A stretch of DNA of 64,000 nt from JBAXXL01 sp037127915 (GTDB taxonomy: Bacteria > Bacteroidota > Ignavibacteria > Kapaibacteriales > UBA2268), in NCBI GenBank assembly GCA_037127915.1, contig JBAXXL010000018.1, positions 1 to 64,000 on the forward strand, in the 5' to 3' direction. The notes beneath the pieces were generated by a model. It was not told the origin of the DNA. It saw nothing but the letters and a program-made list of their open reading frames with translations, and made no database searches. Of the stretch, positions 52,798 through 61,057 are shown piece after piece (position 1 is the stretch's first letter; each line of letters begins with the position of its first letter). A program made the translations under genes and the position numbers.

Positions 52798-53552
52798 AAC
52801 GAATAGTATTTTTCACAATATTTTTTGTATTATTTACAATACAATCCTACAGTTTCGACGCGGGAAAAACGCTGACATCAGCAAATAAATGCTATTTGCA
52901 AAAAGACTACGACAAAGCCGCCGATCTATATTCCGCTTTGTTGAAGAACAATTATCAAACGGCGGATATATATTTCAATTTAGGGAATACATATTACAAA
53001 AAGCAAGATTGGAGCTCAGCTATACTTTATTACGAAAAAGCAAAAAGGTTGAGACCAACCGATAGCGATATAGAAATGAATTTAAAAATGGCAAATTTGC
53101 AAATCATTGATAAAATCGATCAAGTTCCGCAGGTTTTTTACGCACGATGGTACGATGCAGTAAGTGCAAAACTAAATTCCGGTACCTGGGCTTGGCTTTC
53201 GGTTATATTTATATGGCTGGCTTTAATTTGCTTCGTAGGATTCCTATTTTATAAAACTCCGCGCGCGAAGCAAATCAATTTCGGGTTGGGAGTGCTATCG
53301 TTATTCTTTACTATGTTCTCAATAATAATTGCAGTTGACGTGAACAAAGAAGAGCACACACACAACAAAGGAATTATATTCGACTTCAGCGTTTATGTGA
53401 AAAGTTCTCCAGAAAGCGACAGTAAAAATCTATTTATAATACACAACGGCTCAAAAGTAAAAATCGAAGACAGAGTTAACAATTGGTACAAAATTAAACT
53501 TCTAAACGGCCACGAAGGTTGGGTAGAAACAAAAGTTTTAAAACGTATATAA
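52794..53552 (+). CDS. batE: BatE-like TPR and SH3 protein
   Basis: A 252-residue membrane protein. Signal/anchor at the N-terminus (MKRIVFFTIFFVLFTIQSYS), TPR repeats at about 25-100 (DIYFNLGNTYYKKQDWSSAI and LYYEKAKRLRPTDSDIE), two helices (about 122-145 and 155-177), and a C-terminal bacterial SH3 domain (about 193-250; HNGSKVKIEDRVNNWYKIKL). This TPR-TM-TM-SH3 order is that of BatE. Translationally coupled to batD; the SuhB gene follows seven bases later. Confidence 0.87.
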   Translation: MKRIVFFTIFFVLFTIQSYSFDAGKTLTSANKCYLQKDYDKAADLYSALLKNNYQTADIYFNLGNTYYKKQDWSSAILYYEKAKRLRPTDSDIEMNLKMANLQIIDKIDQVPQVFYARWYDAVSAKLNSGTWAWLSVIFIWLALICFVGFLFYKTPRAKQINFGLGVLSLFFTMFSIIIAVDVNKEEHTHNKGIIFDFSVYVKSSPESDSKNLFIIHNGSKVKIEDRVNNWYKIKLLNGHEGWVETKVLKRI

Positions 53553-53559
53553 AACCAAA

Positions 53560-54369
53560 ATGGAAAACATAAATAAATTCTTATTGGTAGCCGAAGAAAC
53601 AGCACTTATCGGAGGCGATATTCTCCGCGCGGGTTTCGGCACTCTATTCGATATTTCTTCTAAAGAAGGCAAAAACAATTTAGTAACGGAATACGATATA
53701 AAAGCCGAAAAAGCCATTATCGAAAATATACTGAAGCATTTCCCTGACCACGAAATATTAGCTGAAGAAAGCGGTTTGAAATCAATGCCCAAAAGTTCCT
53801 ACCGCTGGATAATTGACCCATTGGACGGAACAGTAAATTTTGCTCACAATATCCCAATATTTTCCGTTTCCATAGCTTGCGAAAAAGACGGCGAAATTAT
53901 TTGCGGGGTCATATACCATCCATTGCTTAGCGAAATGTTCACAGCAAGCAAAGGCGGCGGCGCATATTTGAATGGCAAAGTTCTAAAAGTGAGCGAAAAC
54001 AGCGAATTAGATAATGCAATTTTAGTAACCGGCTTTCCGTATAATGTTGATGAAAATCCATTTAATTGTCTTGGTACATTTGTCAATATGGTAAAAAAAG
54101 GTATCCCTGTTCGCCGATTAGGTTCTGCGGCTTTGGATTTGGTTTATGTTGCCGCGGGAAGATTTGACGGATTTTGGGAAGCTGAGCTAAAACCTTGGGA
54201 CGTAGCCGCAGGTGCGATAATCCTTACAGAAGCAGGCGGAAAATTAAGCGATTATTACGGCAAAGAATACAGCATTTACGGAAAAACTATATTGGCCACC
54301 AATGGTAAAATCCACGATTCAGCTTTAAAAGTAATTAATGGGTCTATTGATGAAAGCAAAAGTATATAG
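53560..54369 (+). CDS. suhB: Inositol monophosphatase family protein (SuhB-like)
   Basis: A 269-residue metal-dependent sugar phosphatase. Motifs: Glu69-Glu70-Ser71 (ILAEESG), Asp86-Pro-Leu-Asp89-Gly-Thr (WIIDPLDGTVNFAHNIP) and the C-terminal LKPWDVAAGA, which supply the metal ligands. Substrates in this family include inositol-1-phosphate, histidinol phosphate and others; E. coli SuhB also acts with Nus factors. The 3' end overlaps dapF by 20 bases. Confidence 0.92.
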   Translation: MENINKFLLVAEETALIGGDILRAGFGTLFDISSKEGKNNLVTEYDIKAEKAIIENILKHFPDHEILAEESGLKSMPKSSYRWIIDPLDGTVNFAHNIPIFSVSIACEKDGEIICGVIYHPLLSEMFTASKGGGAYLNGKVLKVSENSELDNAILVTGFPYNVDENPFNCLGTFVNMVKKGIPVRRLGSAALDLVYVAAGRFDGFWEAELKPWDVAAGAIILTEAGGKLSDYYGKEYSIYGKTILATNGKIHDSALKVINGSIDESKSI

Positions 54370-55180
54370 AATGTCCGGTGCGGGCAATTTATTCAGCCTG
54401 ATTGATAACCGCTCTCAAATTGTGTCAAATACTCAAAAAAGCGAAACCGCTCAATTACTTTGCTGTTTAAATTTGCAAAACACTTTCGCCGCTGAAGGAA
54501 TGATTTTTATTGAAAATTCCGATGTCTGCGATTTCAAAGCCGATTTTTTCAATCCGGACGGCTCAAGCGGAATGATGTGCGGTAACGGCGGACGATGCGT
54601 AGTTGCACTTGCTCATAAACTCGAATTTTTCGATAGAGTGGAAAATATCACATTCGAAATGTCGGGAGTCCACTATAGAGCTAATATAGTCGATTCCCAG
54701 GTCGATCTATTTTTCCCGAACCTGAAAATTTATAATAACCTTTGCCCGATTCAGATTGTGTATGAAGATGATTTGATAGAACTTGACGGCGTATTCGTAG
54801 ATAACGGCTCACAGCATTATTGCTTAGATATTGCTGAATTAGGCGAAATAGATATTGCAAATGTGGATTTGCAGGATGTTGGACCGAAAGTCCGCAACCA
54901 CCGCGTTTTTAAACCGGAGGGTACAAATTGCAATGTTATTCAAATTATTGATAACCATACAATTAAACTGAGAACTTACGAACGGGGAGTGGAACACGAA
55001 ACGGGAGCTTGTGGAACCGGAGCTATTGCATCAGCTTTCGCCGCCGAAAATTGGGGGGCGGAATTCCCGATAACGGTTTTCCCGACTTCCGGCATACCGC
55101 TGGTGATAAAGAAAATTCCTCACGGTTCCATATTAGAAGGTCCTGCGGAAGTTTTACAAATTGATGATATAGAAATTTAG
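54350..55180 (+). CDS. dapF: Diaminopimelate epimerase
   Basis: Converts LL- to meso-diaminopimelate for peptidoglycan and lysine. The two catalytic cysteines are visible: MMCGNGGRC and ETGACGTGA. The N-terminal motif reads SGAGNLF where GNDF is usual, a substitution at a strongly conserved Asp. I choose ATG 54350 (MKAKVYRMSGAGN), which aligns with family starts; ATG 54338 adds four residues. It overlaps suhB by 20 bases and is followed by an M20 amidohydrolase gene eleven bases later. Confidence 0.92.
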   Translation: MKAKVYRMSGAGNLFSLIDNRSQIVSNTQKSETAQLLCCLNLQNTFAAEGMIFIENSDVCDFKADFFNPDGSSGMMCGNGGRCVVALAHKLEFFDRVENITFEMSGVHYRANIVDSQVDLFFPNLKIYNNLCPIQIVYEDDLIELDGVFVDNGSQHYCLDIAELGEIDIANVDLQDVGPKVRNHRVFKPEGTNCNVIQIIDNHTIKLRTYERGVEHETGACGTGAIASAFAAENWGAEFPITVFPTSGIPLVIKKIPHGSILEGPAEVLQIDDIEI

Positions 55181-55191
55181 ATGGATTATAT

Positions 55192-56355
55192 ATGACAGAA
55201 GAATTACTTAATGAACTGAGAGAACAATATTTAGACAAGGCAATCAGCCACCGCCGTCAATTCCACCAAAATCCGGAATTGAGTTTTTTGGAATTCAAGA
55301 CTGCTGAATATATCCGCGCTAAGCTCACAGAACTTTCAATTGAATATAAAGAATTATACACAACGGGAACTGTGGCGCACATAGGCTCCGGAAAACGATG
55401 CATTGCCCTTCGCGCAGATATTGACGCTATTCCGATCTCGGAGAACACAGGGCTTGATTACAGCTCAAAAAACTACAATGTGATGCATGCTTGCGGACAC
55501 GATATGCATACAGCCGCACTATTGATTGTTTGCGAATACCTGAAAAAGCACGAATCGGAATTGAATTGTACAGTGAAATTAATTTTTCAACCAGCCGAAG
55601 AAGAACAACCCGGCGGCGCAATTAGAATGATTGATGAAGGTGCTTTGGAAAACCCTGTTCCGGAGATGATTTTTGCCGCGCATATATTCCCCGAAACGGA
55701 AATCGGTACTATATCATTATCAGCCGGTCCGGTGATGGCTTCGACAAATGAAATTTATGTTGATGTTTTCGGTCGCGGGGGCCACGCTGCTCAACCACAT
55801 TTGGGCGGAGATGCTATTTTGGCTTCGGCGAACATAATTAACTACTACCAAAGCGTAACAACAAAATTCAGGAATCCGGTATATCCATCAGTACTCTCAA
55901 TCGCCTCGATTGATGGCCGTTCAGCAGTAAACGCATTCCCCGATATGGTAAGAATGAAGGGTGTTTTGCGGTGCTACGACGAAGACCTGCGAAGCCACTT
56001 ATTAGATTTAATTAGAGAACGGACGCCGAAATTAGCGGAACTGTATGATTGTACCGCCGAAGTGAACATAGTCCACGGATACCCGGCGGTTATGAATTCA
56101 ACCAGAGCTGTGGATTTTGCTGAGCATTGCGCGAAAAATGTAGTCGGCAGAGAAAACGTTCTACCGTTTGAACCTAAAATGTGGGCTGAGGATTTTGCGC
56201 ACTACGCAAAAATCGTTCAGGGAGCTTTGGTATTTGTCGGCTCTGCTCCGATAGGCGAGGAATCCTACCCGCTCCACAATGCAAAATTAAACCCTGACGA
56301 AACCGCTATGCTATACATTAGCGCATTTTTCATTGAGCTGTGTAGAGAATTTTAA
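55192..56355 (+). CDS. M20D amidohydrolase (possible N-acetyl-diaminopimelate deacetylase)
   Basis: A 387-residue zinc amidohydrolase of the hippurate/IAA-amino-acid hydrolase type. MHACGHDMHTA and FQPAEEEQPGGA carry the metal and catalytic residues, HIFPETEIGTISL and the dimerisation domain GRGGHAAQPHLGGD follow. Adjacent to dapF, it could remove the acetyl group from N-acetyl-LL-diaminopimelate in the acetylase variant of the lysine pathway; peptide or amino-acid conjugate hydrolysis is equally possible from sequence. Confidence 0.88.
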   Translation: MTEELLNELREQYLDKAISHRRQFHQNPELSFLEFKTAEYIRAKLTELSIEYKELYTTGTVAHIGSGKRCIALRADIDAIPISENTGLDYSSKNYNVMHACGHDMHTAALLIVCEYLKKHESELNCTVKLIFQPAEEEQPGGAIRMIDEGALENPVPEMIFAAHIFPETEIGTISLSAGPVMASTNEIYVDVFGRGGHAAQPHLGGDAILASANIINYYQSVTTKFRNPVYPSVLSIASIDGRSAVNAFPDMVRMKGVLRCYDEDLRSHLLDLIRERTPKLAELYDCTAEVNIVHGYPAVMNSTRAVDFAEHCAKNVVGRENVLPFEPKMWAEDFAHYAKIVQGALVFVGSAPIGEESYPLHNAKLNPDETAMLYISAFFIELCREF

Positions 56356-56546
56356 AAAACTCATCCGATGACTGCGGAGTCATCGGATGAGTAAACTAAT
56401 ATTTCTTTTTCGTAGGGGCAACCTTTGTGGTTGCCCGAAATAAATTTGATATTCCTATTTTGAATAGCCACTAGCTTTAGCTAGTGGTTGGGATTCCGTA
56501 GGCTTAAGGGCTTTAGCCCAAATTGGAAAATTGTAGCCAATAATTA
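56356..56546. repeat. Hairpin-rich spacer between convergent genes
   Basis: Four hairpins in 165 bases: ACTCATCCGATGACT/AGTCATCGGATGAGT (56359-56392), GGGCAACC...GGTTGCCC preceded by GTAG (56412-56436), CCACTAGCTTTAGCTAGTGG (56468-56487) and GGGCTTTAGCCC (56508-56519). All have relatives elsewhere in the window with different stem sequences. Confidence 0.8.
56359..56392 (+). terminator. Hairpin behind the M20 gene
   Basis: Perfect 15-base arms with a GCGG loop, beginning four bases after the stop. It covaries with the hairpin at 37806-37834. No strong T run follows. Confidence 0.6.
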
Positions 56547-56795
56547 TTACATATTGACTAAAAAATATGCTCGAATAATATTATTCACCGCCTGATTTGA
56601 GTTTTGACCCATCGCTTTAAGCCAAATTGCAAGGTCTTCATCAATCATTATTGTGAAATCAACCTTTTTATGGGGTGAAACGATTTCAGCATCTTCCCAA
56701 AAGAAATCATCAGTCTTAGCAATATCCGAGTAGTCAATTTCTTTATCGTTACAATGGTCTAAGCGAGACCAATCAGTTTTCGTTGATTTTATCAT
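56547..56795 (-). CDS. BrnA/DUF4415-like antitoxin without a visible toxin
   Basis: An 82-residue protein: TDWSRLDHCNDKEIDYSDIA, FFWEDAEI and then a ribbon-helix-helix-like end (VDFTIMIDEDLAIWLKAMGQ, VNNIIRAYFL). This is the layout of BrnA-type antitoxins, normally encoded directly after a BrnT ribonuclease. No BrnT-like frame is found on either side. It may be a solitary antitoxin, perhaps a remnant, or may act on a toxin elsewhere. Confidence 0.72.
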   Translation of the reverse strand: MIKSTKTDWSRLDHCNDKEIDYSDIAKTDDFFWEDAEIVSPHKKVDFTIMIDEDLAIWLKAMGQNSNQAVNNIIRAYFLVNM

Positions 56796-56869
56796 TGTAT
56801 ATAATACATCTTTTATCTAATTCACTCTACTACTTGCATTACAAAAATAATAAAAAAAACCAAATTAAA

Positions 56870-57083
56870 TTCCACTTTTGTCAAAACGCCGAATTATTTT
56901 CGAAAAAACCAGAAAAAAAACTACGTTTTTGACTTTGTAAAGGCCTATATTCCGTTACTTAAACATTATGAAAAAGAATTAATTTGAATTTCACCAAAAA
57001 AGTGAAACTTTTTTCCGTCTAATTTGTCTTTATACTATGTATTAAATCTATTTTTATTAATTATTTAATTTATAGGTACAATT
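56870..57083 (+). promoter_or_regulatory. Leader of the T9SS gene, shared with the genes at 22-24 kb
   Basis: CTTTTGTCAAAACG, a run of A, and AAAAAAGTGAAAC/TTTTTTCC with TTTGTCTTTATACTATG (56996-57042) align in order with the long leaders at 22637-22974 and 24356-24694 (minus strand). The AGTG...ACTTTTTT part could form a small stem. A shared promoter for exported cargo is inferred. Confidence 0.45.
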
Positions 57084-58568
57084 ATGCGGAAATTCTTTAT
57101 TATTTTTTTCTTATTCAGTTCCAGCTGTTTTTCACAAACTTTAATTTGGGAAAGAGAATATCAAGACGATGCGGTTTTTATGCCGGTACCACTAATGAAC
57201 TCATTATTACCAACAACAATTGATAATGATGGGAATATAGTAACGGCTATAGATCCATATTCTTCAACTTATGGCAATAATTGTTTTATTAAATATGATC
57301 AGAACGGCAATAAGCTGTCCTATAAAAGCTATTCAATCTCCCAAACATCATATCCGGTTTCGATTGTACAAACCACTAATGGATATAGTATGTTTTGTGC
57401 CATCAGCGCATCTTATATGAAGACAGGATTTCTTCCTATGATATTTAAAACGAATTCGGATGGCGATTCTTTAGCTGTATCTATTCCGTATGACATTAAA
57501 AATGAAAGTCTTTATGATTCATTATCGCTGGAAGTAAATACAGCAAATAATAAGATTGGGACATTAGAATTGGACGGCAATTACTATAATGCTTCAATTC
57601 AAGAAAAAGTAAAGCCAAGCAATCATGGTGAAATAAATCAACATTGCTTAGTGCTATCTTCATACAATTCGGATGGTAAACTTCTTTGGAGAAAAGGAGT
57701 TGATACTCTGGTGGCTTCGGATTATTATGCAATAATGGAAATAAAGCTACTTAAATCCAAGAATTTCATTTTATTAACAAGAAAACAAATCAATAGCGAA
57801 CATAAAATCCAAATCATTGAATTCGACCTAAATGGAAATGTAATAAAAAAAATAGATCCTCAACTATTAGACAAATCTTTTTTCCCGTTAAGTATTGAAA
57901 AATTAGCAAACAATGATTATGTTGTTTTAGGAAATAGGTTGGTCAAAGATACGACTACAAATAAACTGATTAGACTAAACTCAAATGGTGAATACATTGA
58001 GTCGCTGGGTTTCCCTAAGCGCAATTTAGGTGTCGGTTGTGATTTTATCAAACAATCCCCGTCCGGTAATTTAGTATTGGTCGGTTCAACAGCCTTACAG
58101 GAATGTGATTCAAATACTTGTACGAATAAACAAAAAATAATGATGTTTTGTTTTGATCAAGATTTTAATTACATATCCGAATTGGAATATGGTGAACATA
58201 GAGATGATGACCCTACCGATATCAGAAATATTTATTTTTTTGATAATGACAATTTCATAGCTATCGGTTATAAAAGCAGATATAAATTCTATATCGCAAA
58301 ATTCTCATTGAGCGCAAGCAAAGTTAAAGATGAAAGTACATTACAAAGCAATCTTATGGTTTCTCCCAACCCCGCAGGCGATTTCATAACAATAACTTTC
58401 AAACTTTCGGTAGGTTCTGCAATCCAAATCTACAATACTCTCGGCGAAATAGTAATGTCTGCTGAGGCACGGCACGCCGTGCCACTACGAATAAATATTT
58501 CTAACCTGCCCAAAGGAATGTATTTTGTCAGAATTGACGGCGAAACGGCTAAGTTTATAAAGAATTGA
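57084..58568 (+). CDS. T9SS-exported protein of unknown fold
   Basis: A 494-residue secreted protein. Signal peptide MRKFFIIFFLFSSSCFS; a beta-rich body with irregular blades (IKYDQNGNKLSYKSY, IIEFDLNGNVIKKI, LIRLNSNGEYIESLG) that suggests a propeller without a clear family; sorting domain at about 415-494 (VSPNPAGDFITIT ... GETAKFIKN). The domain carries the in-frame palindrome encoding ARHAV (58466-58483). It is the first member of the cargo array; the DNA from the sorting domain through the next signal peptide is repeated in the following genes. Confidence 0.8.
   Translation: MRKFFIIFFLFSSSCFSQTLIWEREYQDDAVFMPVPLMNSLLPTTIDNDGNIVTAIDPYSSTYGNNCFIKYDQNGNKLSYKSYSISQTSYPVSIVQTTNGYSMFCAISASYMKTGFLPMIFKTNSDGDSLAVSIPYDIKNESLYDSLSLEVNTANNKIGTLELDGNYYNASIQEKVKPSNHGEINQHCLVLSSYNSDGKLLWRKGVDTLVASDYYAIMEIKLLKSKNFILLTRKQINSEHKIQIIEFDLNGNVIKKIDPQLLDKSFFPLSIEKLANNDYVVLGNRLVKDTTTNKLIRLNSNGEYIESLGFPKRNLGVGCDFIKQSPSGNLVLVGSTALQECDSNTCTNKQKIMMFCFDQDFNYISELEYGEHRDDDPTDIRNIYFFDNDNFIAIGYKSRYKFYIAKFSLSASKVKDESTLQSNLMVSPNPAGDFITITFKLSVGSAIQIYNTLGEIVMSAEARHAVPLRINISNLPKGMYFVRIDGETAKFIKN
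58466..58483 (+). repeat. In-frame palindrome in sorting domain
   Basis: GGCACGGC/GCCGTGCC arms around AC, followed by ACTACG. It encodes EARHAVPL. The sequence is identical to the one in the WD40 gene (33229-33246), although the rest of the two genes is unrelated. Confidence 0.85.
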
Positions 58569-58596
58569 TTTAATTATAATTATTAAGAGTTTTACT

Positions 58597-61029
58597 ATGA
58601 AAAAGATTTTGATTTTAGTATTATTGGTGTTTTGCAGTTATAATTTATACTCTCAATATAAAATGTATAGTTGGGGTGATAATGATTCCGGACAATTAGG
58701 GATTGGTGATACTTGGACTCCACAGAAAATATCCGGAATGAATGATATAAAAATGATTTCTTGCAAATCTCCATTTAACCTCATACTTAAAAACAACGGT
58801 AGTCTATGGGCATGCGGAGATAACTCGTATGGACAGTTAGGAGATGGTACTAAAGAAAAGAAAATGACACCGATAAAGGTAGGGAATTCCAATAATTGGG
58901 CGGCTGTTTCTTGTGGTGATTATTTTACAGTAGCTATTAAAGATGATGGTAGTCTTTGGTCGTGGGGTAAAAATTCTCATGGTTGCTTAGGATATGAAAC
59001 AATGAGTGATACTTGCTTACCTGTCCAAATCGGAAAAGATCAGGATTGGAAATTCATAGCTTGTGGCTCTACTCATACTTTGGCTTTAAAAAAAGACAGT
59101 AGTCTATGGGCGTGGGGATTGAATATAGATGGTCAATTGGGTACTAAAGATACAATTGATAGAACAATTCCAGTACGAATTGGCAATTCAAATGATTGGA
59201 TTGAAATTTATTGTGGTAATTCACATTCAATGGCGAAAAAGGCTGATGGCACATTATGGTCATGTGGTTTAAACAGCGCGTGTCAACTTGGCTATATGAT
59301 TTATTATGAAAATAGTTACAAAGGTAAACAAAGATCAAGTGAATTATTGCGGATTAATGATTTTCAAAACTGTAAATCTATATCATTGGGTAATAATTAT
59401 TCAATGTTTGTTAAAGTAGACGGAAGCCTATGGGGTGTTGGTTATAATGGAACCGGACAGTTAGGGAATAAAACCATTGATAATGTATATACTCTAATGC
59501 GCATTGATAATTCTAATGATTGGTTAAAAGTAAGTTGTGGTAAGAACCATACAGTTGGATTAAAGAATAATGGAAGTCTGTGGGCATGGGGCAATAATTG
59601 GGCTGGTCAACTTGGGGATGGAACTTTACTCAATAAAAATCATCCCGTGCAAATAGATAGCTGTACAGAATGGAATTCAATATTTTGTGGAGGGCAATGT
59701 ACAAAAGCTTTAAAAAACGATGGCAGTTTATGGTCTTGGGGTGACAATAGAATTGGCCAAGTAGGTGAAGGAGATTCTACCGGCAAACCTAATCCTGTGA
59801 AAATAGGCAATTCGAATGAATGGGTTAACATTGTTTGTGGTGATTATCATACCCTGGCTTTTAACGAGGATGGCAGTCTATGGTCTTGGGGTGCTAATTA
59901 CTATGGCCAGCTTGGATTAGGTTCTAATGACAGCAAATCAACACCTCAAAAATTCAGTTCAAGCAATGATTGGAAATCAGCAACCAGTGGTTATGGACAA
60001 ACAATAGCTATTAAAAAAGATGGCACCCTCTGGGCTTGTGGCTTTAATTTAACAGGTCTTCTTGGTAATAACACAACGAAACATAAAAACATACCGATCC
60101 AAATTGGTGAAGATAACGATTGGGCGCTTGTTTCAAGTGGTGAATACCACGCTTTAGCTATTAAAACGGACGGTAGTCTTTGGGCGTGGGGTGTGAATAA
60201 CGCTAACCAACTTGGAGATGGAACTTCTACTACAAGTTGTATTCAAGTCCAAATTTCAAATTCAAAAGATTGGGCTTCAATAAGCTGTGGAGAAGACTTT
60301 TCTGCTGCTATAAAAACAAATGGTACTCTATGGATGTGGGGCCGTAACAATAAGGGTCAACTTGGAATAGGCACTAATCAAGGAGTTAATACTCCAATTC
60401 AAATAGATAGCTCAACAAATTGGGCCTCCGTGGTTTGTAGCCATGGGAGTTACGCTTTAGCAATCAAAGTTGATGGTACCCTTTGGGCTTGGGGATACAA
60501 TAAATATGGTCAACTAGGCGATGGTAGCAATATTGATAGAAATATTCCTATTCAAATTGGTAATTCTAATGATTGGGTTTCGGTTGCATGTGGTCATAAT
60601 AATACTGTAGCCATTAAAAAGGACGGAAGTCTCTGGGTATGGGGTGGTAATATCAGAGGTCAATTAGGCGATGGAACTACAATAAATAGAAATACACCAA
60701 AACGTATCGGCAATTCTACAGATTGGATTTCAGTTGCTTGCGGTGCTTATCATACCATTGCACTTTATAATGAAGGAACAAATGTGGAAGAAACAACTAA
60801 GTTCGGTAAAAATTTTTCCATTTCCCCTAATCCTTCTTCCGATTTCATAACAATAACTTTCAAACCTTCGGTAGGTTCTGCAATCCAAATCTACAACACT
60901 CTCGGCGAAATAGTAATGTCTGCTGAGGCACGGCACGCTGTGCCGCTACGAATAAATATTTCTAACCTGCCCAAAGGAATGTATTTTGTAAGAATTGGCG
61001 GCGAAACTGCTAAATTTGTAAAGTATTGA
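58597..61029 (+). CDS. T9SS-exported RCC1-repeat protein
   Basis: An 810-residue secreted protein. Signal peptide MKKILILVLLVFCSYNLYS; fourteen RCC1-type repeats of about 50 residues, each with a GSLW(A/S)WG..N..GQLG core, enough for two seven-bladed propellers; a sorting domain from about residue 735 (SISPNPSSDFITITF ... GETAKFVKY). RCC1 propellers mediate protein contacts; the target here is unknown. The sorting domain has the ARHAV palindrome with one arm mismatch. It lies 28 bases after the previous gene and 28 before the next. Confidence 0.88.
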   Translation: MKKILILVLLVFCSYNLYSQYKMYSWGDNDSGQLGIGDTWTPQKISGMNDIKMISCKSPFNLILKNNGSLWACGDNSYGQLGDGTKEKKMTPIKVGNSNNWAAVSCGDYFTVAIKDDGSLWSWGKNSHGCLGYETMSDTCLPVQIGKDQDWKFIACGSTHTLALKKDSSLWAWGLNIDGQLGTKDTIDRTIPVRIGNSNDWIEIYCGNSHSMAKKADGTLWSCGLNSACQLGYMIYYENSYKGKQRSSELLRINDFQNCKSISLGNNYSMFVKVDGSLWGVGYNGTGQLGNKTIDNVYTLMRIDNSNDWLKVSCGKNHTVGLKNNGSLWAWGNNWAGQLGDGTLLNKNHPVQIDSCTEWNSIFCGGQCTKALKNDGSLWSWGDNRIGQVGEGDSTGKPNPVKIGNSNEWVNIVCGDYHTLAFNEDGSLWSWGANYYGQLGLGSNDSKSTPQKFSSSNDWKSATSGYGQTIAIKKDGTLWACGFNLTGLLGNNTTKHKNIPIQIGEDNDWALVSSGEYHALAIKTDGSLWAWGVNNANQLGDGTSTTSCIQVQISNSKDWASISCGEDFSAAIKTNGTLWMWGRNNKGQLGIGTNQGVNTPIQIDSSTNWASVVCSHGSYALAIKVDGTLWAWGYNKYGQLGDGSNIDRNIPIQIGNSNDWVSVACGHNNTVAIKKDGSLWVWGGNIRGQLGDGTTINRNTPKRIGNSTDWISVACGAYHTIALYNEGTNVEETTKFGKNFSISPNPSSDFITITFKPSVGSAIQIYNTLGEIVMSAEARHAVPLRINISNLPKGMYFVRIGGETAKFVKY
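60927..60944 (+). repeat. In-frame palindrome in sorting domain (one mismatch)
   Basis: GGCACGGCACGCTGTGCC, one base away from the perfect palindrome at 58466. It encodes EARHAVPL. Confidence 0.8.
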
Positions 61030-61057
61030 TATAATAATAATTTAAAAGAGTTTTACT

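Noticed and set aside
876..57083. tRNA, rRNA or riboswitch genes in the gaps
   Set aside because: All gaps over 100 bases were read for cloverleaf arms, rRNA-like blocks and common riboswitch cores; none was seen. A covariance-model search (tRNAscan-SE, Infernal) was not possible here and would be decisive.
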